From Gammaproteobacteria bacterium UBA3532 (GTDB taxonomy: Bacteria; Pseudomonadota; Gammaproteobacteria; Enterobacterales; UBA3532), in NCBI GenBank assembly GCA_002376965.1, contig DFOV01000231.1, positions 1-5,695 on the forward strand: 5,695 nucleotides of DNA, given 5' to 3'. Both the position numbers and the translations under genes were made by a program. A model generated the notes under the pieces. It was not told where the DNA came from. It was given only the letters and a program-made list of their open reading frames with translations, and did no database searches. Shown in pieces: positions 4,983 to 5,695 of the stretch; positions within the stretch are counted from its first letter, which is position 1, and every line of letters begins with the position of its first letter.

Positions 4983-5695
4983 ATGCGATACAACAAAGTA
5001 GCGCTAGCAACGTTATTGGCATGCGGTTTAGCGACCACTGCACAAGCAAAGCCTCTGGACGGGCAAAGCACTGATGTAATGATTCAGGGATTTCACTGGT
5101 TATCCAGTGATTTAAACTCGCCAAACTGGTGGAACACCATTGCGTCCAAAGCGCAAGAACTGTCCGACGCAGGCATAAATATGGTGTGGTTTGCTCCACC
5201 TCAAGATACACCGACGTTTGCTCCTCAGGGTTATATCCCAACCCATCTGAATATATTGGACTCTTTTTACGGTACAGAAGCTGAGTTGGTTTCCGCTATT
5301 AACGCGGTTCATAACTCCGGTATGAAAGCGATCGCAGACGTTGTTATTAACCATCGTGGTGGTTCTACAGGTTGGTGTGACTTCAAAAATCCTGATTGGG
5401 ACGTGAGCTCTATTGTTAGCAACGATGAAGCGGCGACCGATCCTAATGCCGACGCTACGTGCAACGGAACACTGGGCCATCTTGACAGCGGTCAGTCTTA
5501 CGGTTCTGCTCGTGACATAGACCATGAACAAGATTTTGTTCAAGAAAGTTTGAAAACGTGGATGAGTTCGCGTTTGCAAGGGGTTGGTTTTGACGGCTGG
5601 CGATACGACTACGTAAAAGGTTATGGTGGTTGGGCCAACGCTATTTATAATCAAGCAACAGACCCGTATTTCAGTGTAGGTGAGTATTGGACCAC
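4983..5695 (+). CDS. Secreted GH13 alpha-amylase, N-terminal part (cut by the window end)
   Basis: Alpha-amylases hydrolyse internal alpha-1,4 bonds of starch and glycogen with retention. The 237 visible codons begin with an export signal (MRYNKVALATLLACGLATTAQA, likely cut after residue 22). The catalytic barrel opens with VMIQGFHW (32-39). GINMVWFAPP (64-73) and GYIPTHLNILDSFYGTEAEL (83-102) are typical of GH13. Region I is DVVINHR (119-125), region II GFDGWRYDYVKGY (202-214) with nucleophile D209, and region III VGEYW (232-236) with proton donor E234. Region IV with the transition-state Asp lies beyond the window. The LDSG, ARDIDH and WRYDYVKGY motifs recall the plant/archaeal-type amylases (GH13 subfamilies 6/7) more than the Bacillus liquefying type. 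C132 and C160 could form a disulfide. Three-quarters of the barrel at most is seen, so C-terminal binding modules cannot be judged. It lies 261 bp after the GH57-like gene on the same strand, behind a hairpin, so it probably has its own promoter. Confidence 0.93.
   Translation, partial: MRYNKVALATLLACGLATTAQAKPLDGQSTDVMIQGFHWLSSDLNSPNWWNTIASKAQELSDAGINMVWFAPPQDTPTFAPQGYIPTHLNILDSFYGTEAELVSAINAVHNSGMKAIADVVINHRGGSTGWCDFKNPDWDVSSIVSNDEAATDPNADATCNGTLGHLDSGQSYGSARDIDHEQDFVQESLKTWMSSRLQGVGFDGWRYDYVKGYGGWANAIYNQATDPYFSVGEYWT

Noticed and set aside
5112..5654. Minus-strand open frame of 180 codons opposite the amylase gene
   Set aside because: It overlaps unmistakable GH13 motifs on the plus strand, and its product shows no family signature.

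Overview
The window suggests a mesophilic, probably marine, starch-degrading gammaproteobacterium. The evidence is indirect: moderate GC, Gram-negative-type Sec signal peptides, good Shine-Dalgarno sites, and a very large acidic exoenzyme built from PKD, thrombospondin type 3-like and FG-GAP/VCBS repeats, an architecture common in marine polysaccharide degraders. No genus can be named from the sequence alone.

Layout: positions 1-182 are a non-coding leader with a 12-bp perfect palindrome (15-26) and an FNR/CRP-like dyad next to a T8 run (61-82). Positions 183-4721 encode one 1512-residue secreted protein. Its order is signal peptide, a divergent glycoside hydrolase family 57-like catalytic region, a beta-rich linker domain, a PKD domain, a putative starch-binding beta module, three 71-residue Asp-rich repeats, and six 49-50-residue FG-GAP-like repeats. 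Positions 4722-4982 are intergenic, with a GC-rich hairpin just after the stop codon, promoter-like hexamers and a second TTGATT/AATCAA dyad. From 4983 to the window edge runs the 5' part of a secreted GH13 alpha-amylase; 237 codons are visible.

Both genes point the same way and both products look exported, so the window reads as part of an extracellular starch or glycogen locus. The GH13 amylase is a conventional endo-acting alpha-amylase by its motifs. The GH57-like giant is the unusual part. It keeps recognisable counterparts of the GH57 motifs (HNHMP, FPTE, HDGD) but departs from the usual forms, and it carries a long Ca-binding, probably adhesive or substrate-anchoring C-terminal half. 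The hairpin between the genes and the separate candidate regulatory sites suggest two transcription units, possibly under a shared regulator. I see no tRNA, rRNA, CRISPR array, insertion sequence or convincing antisense gene.
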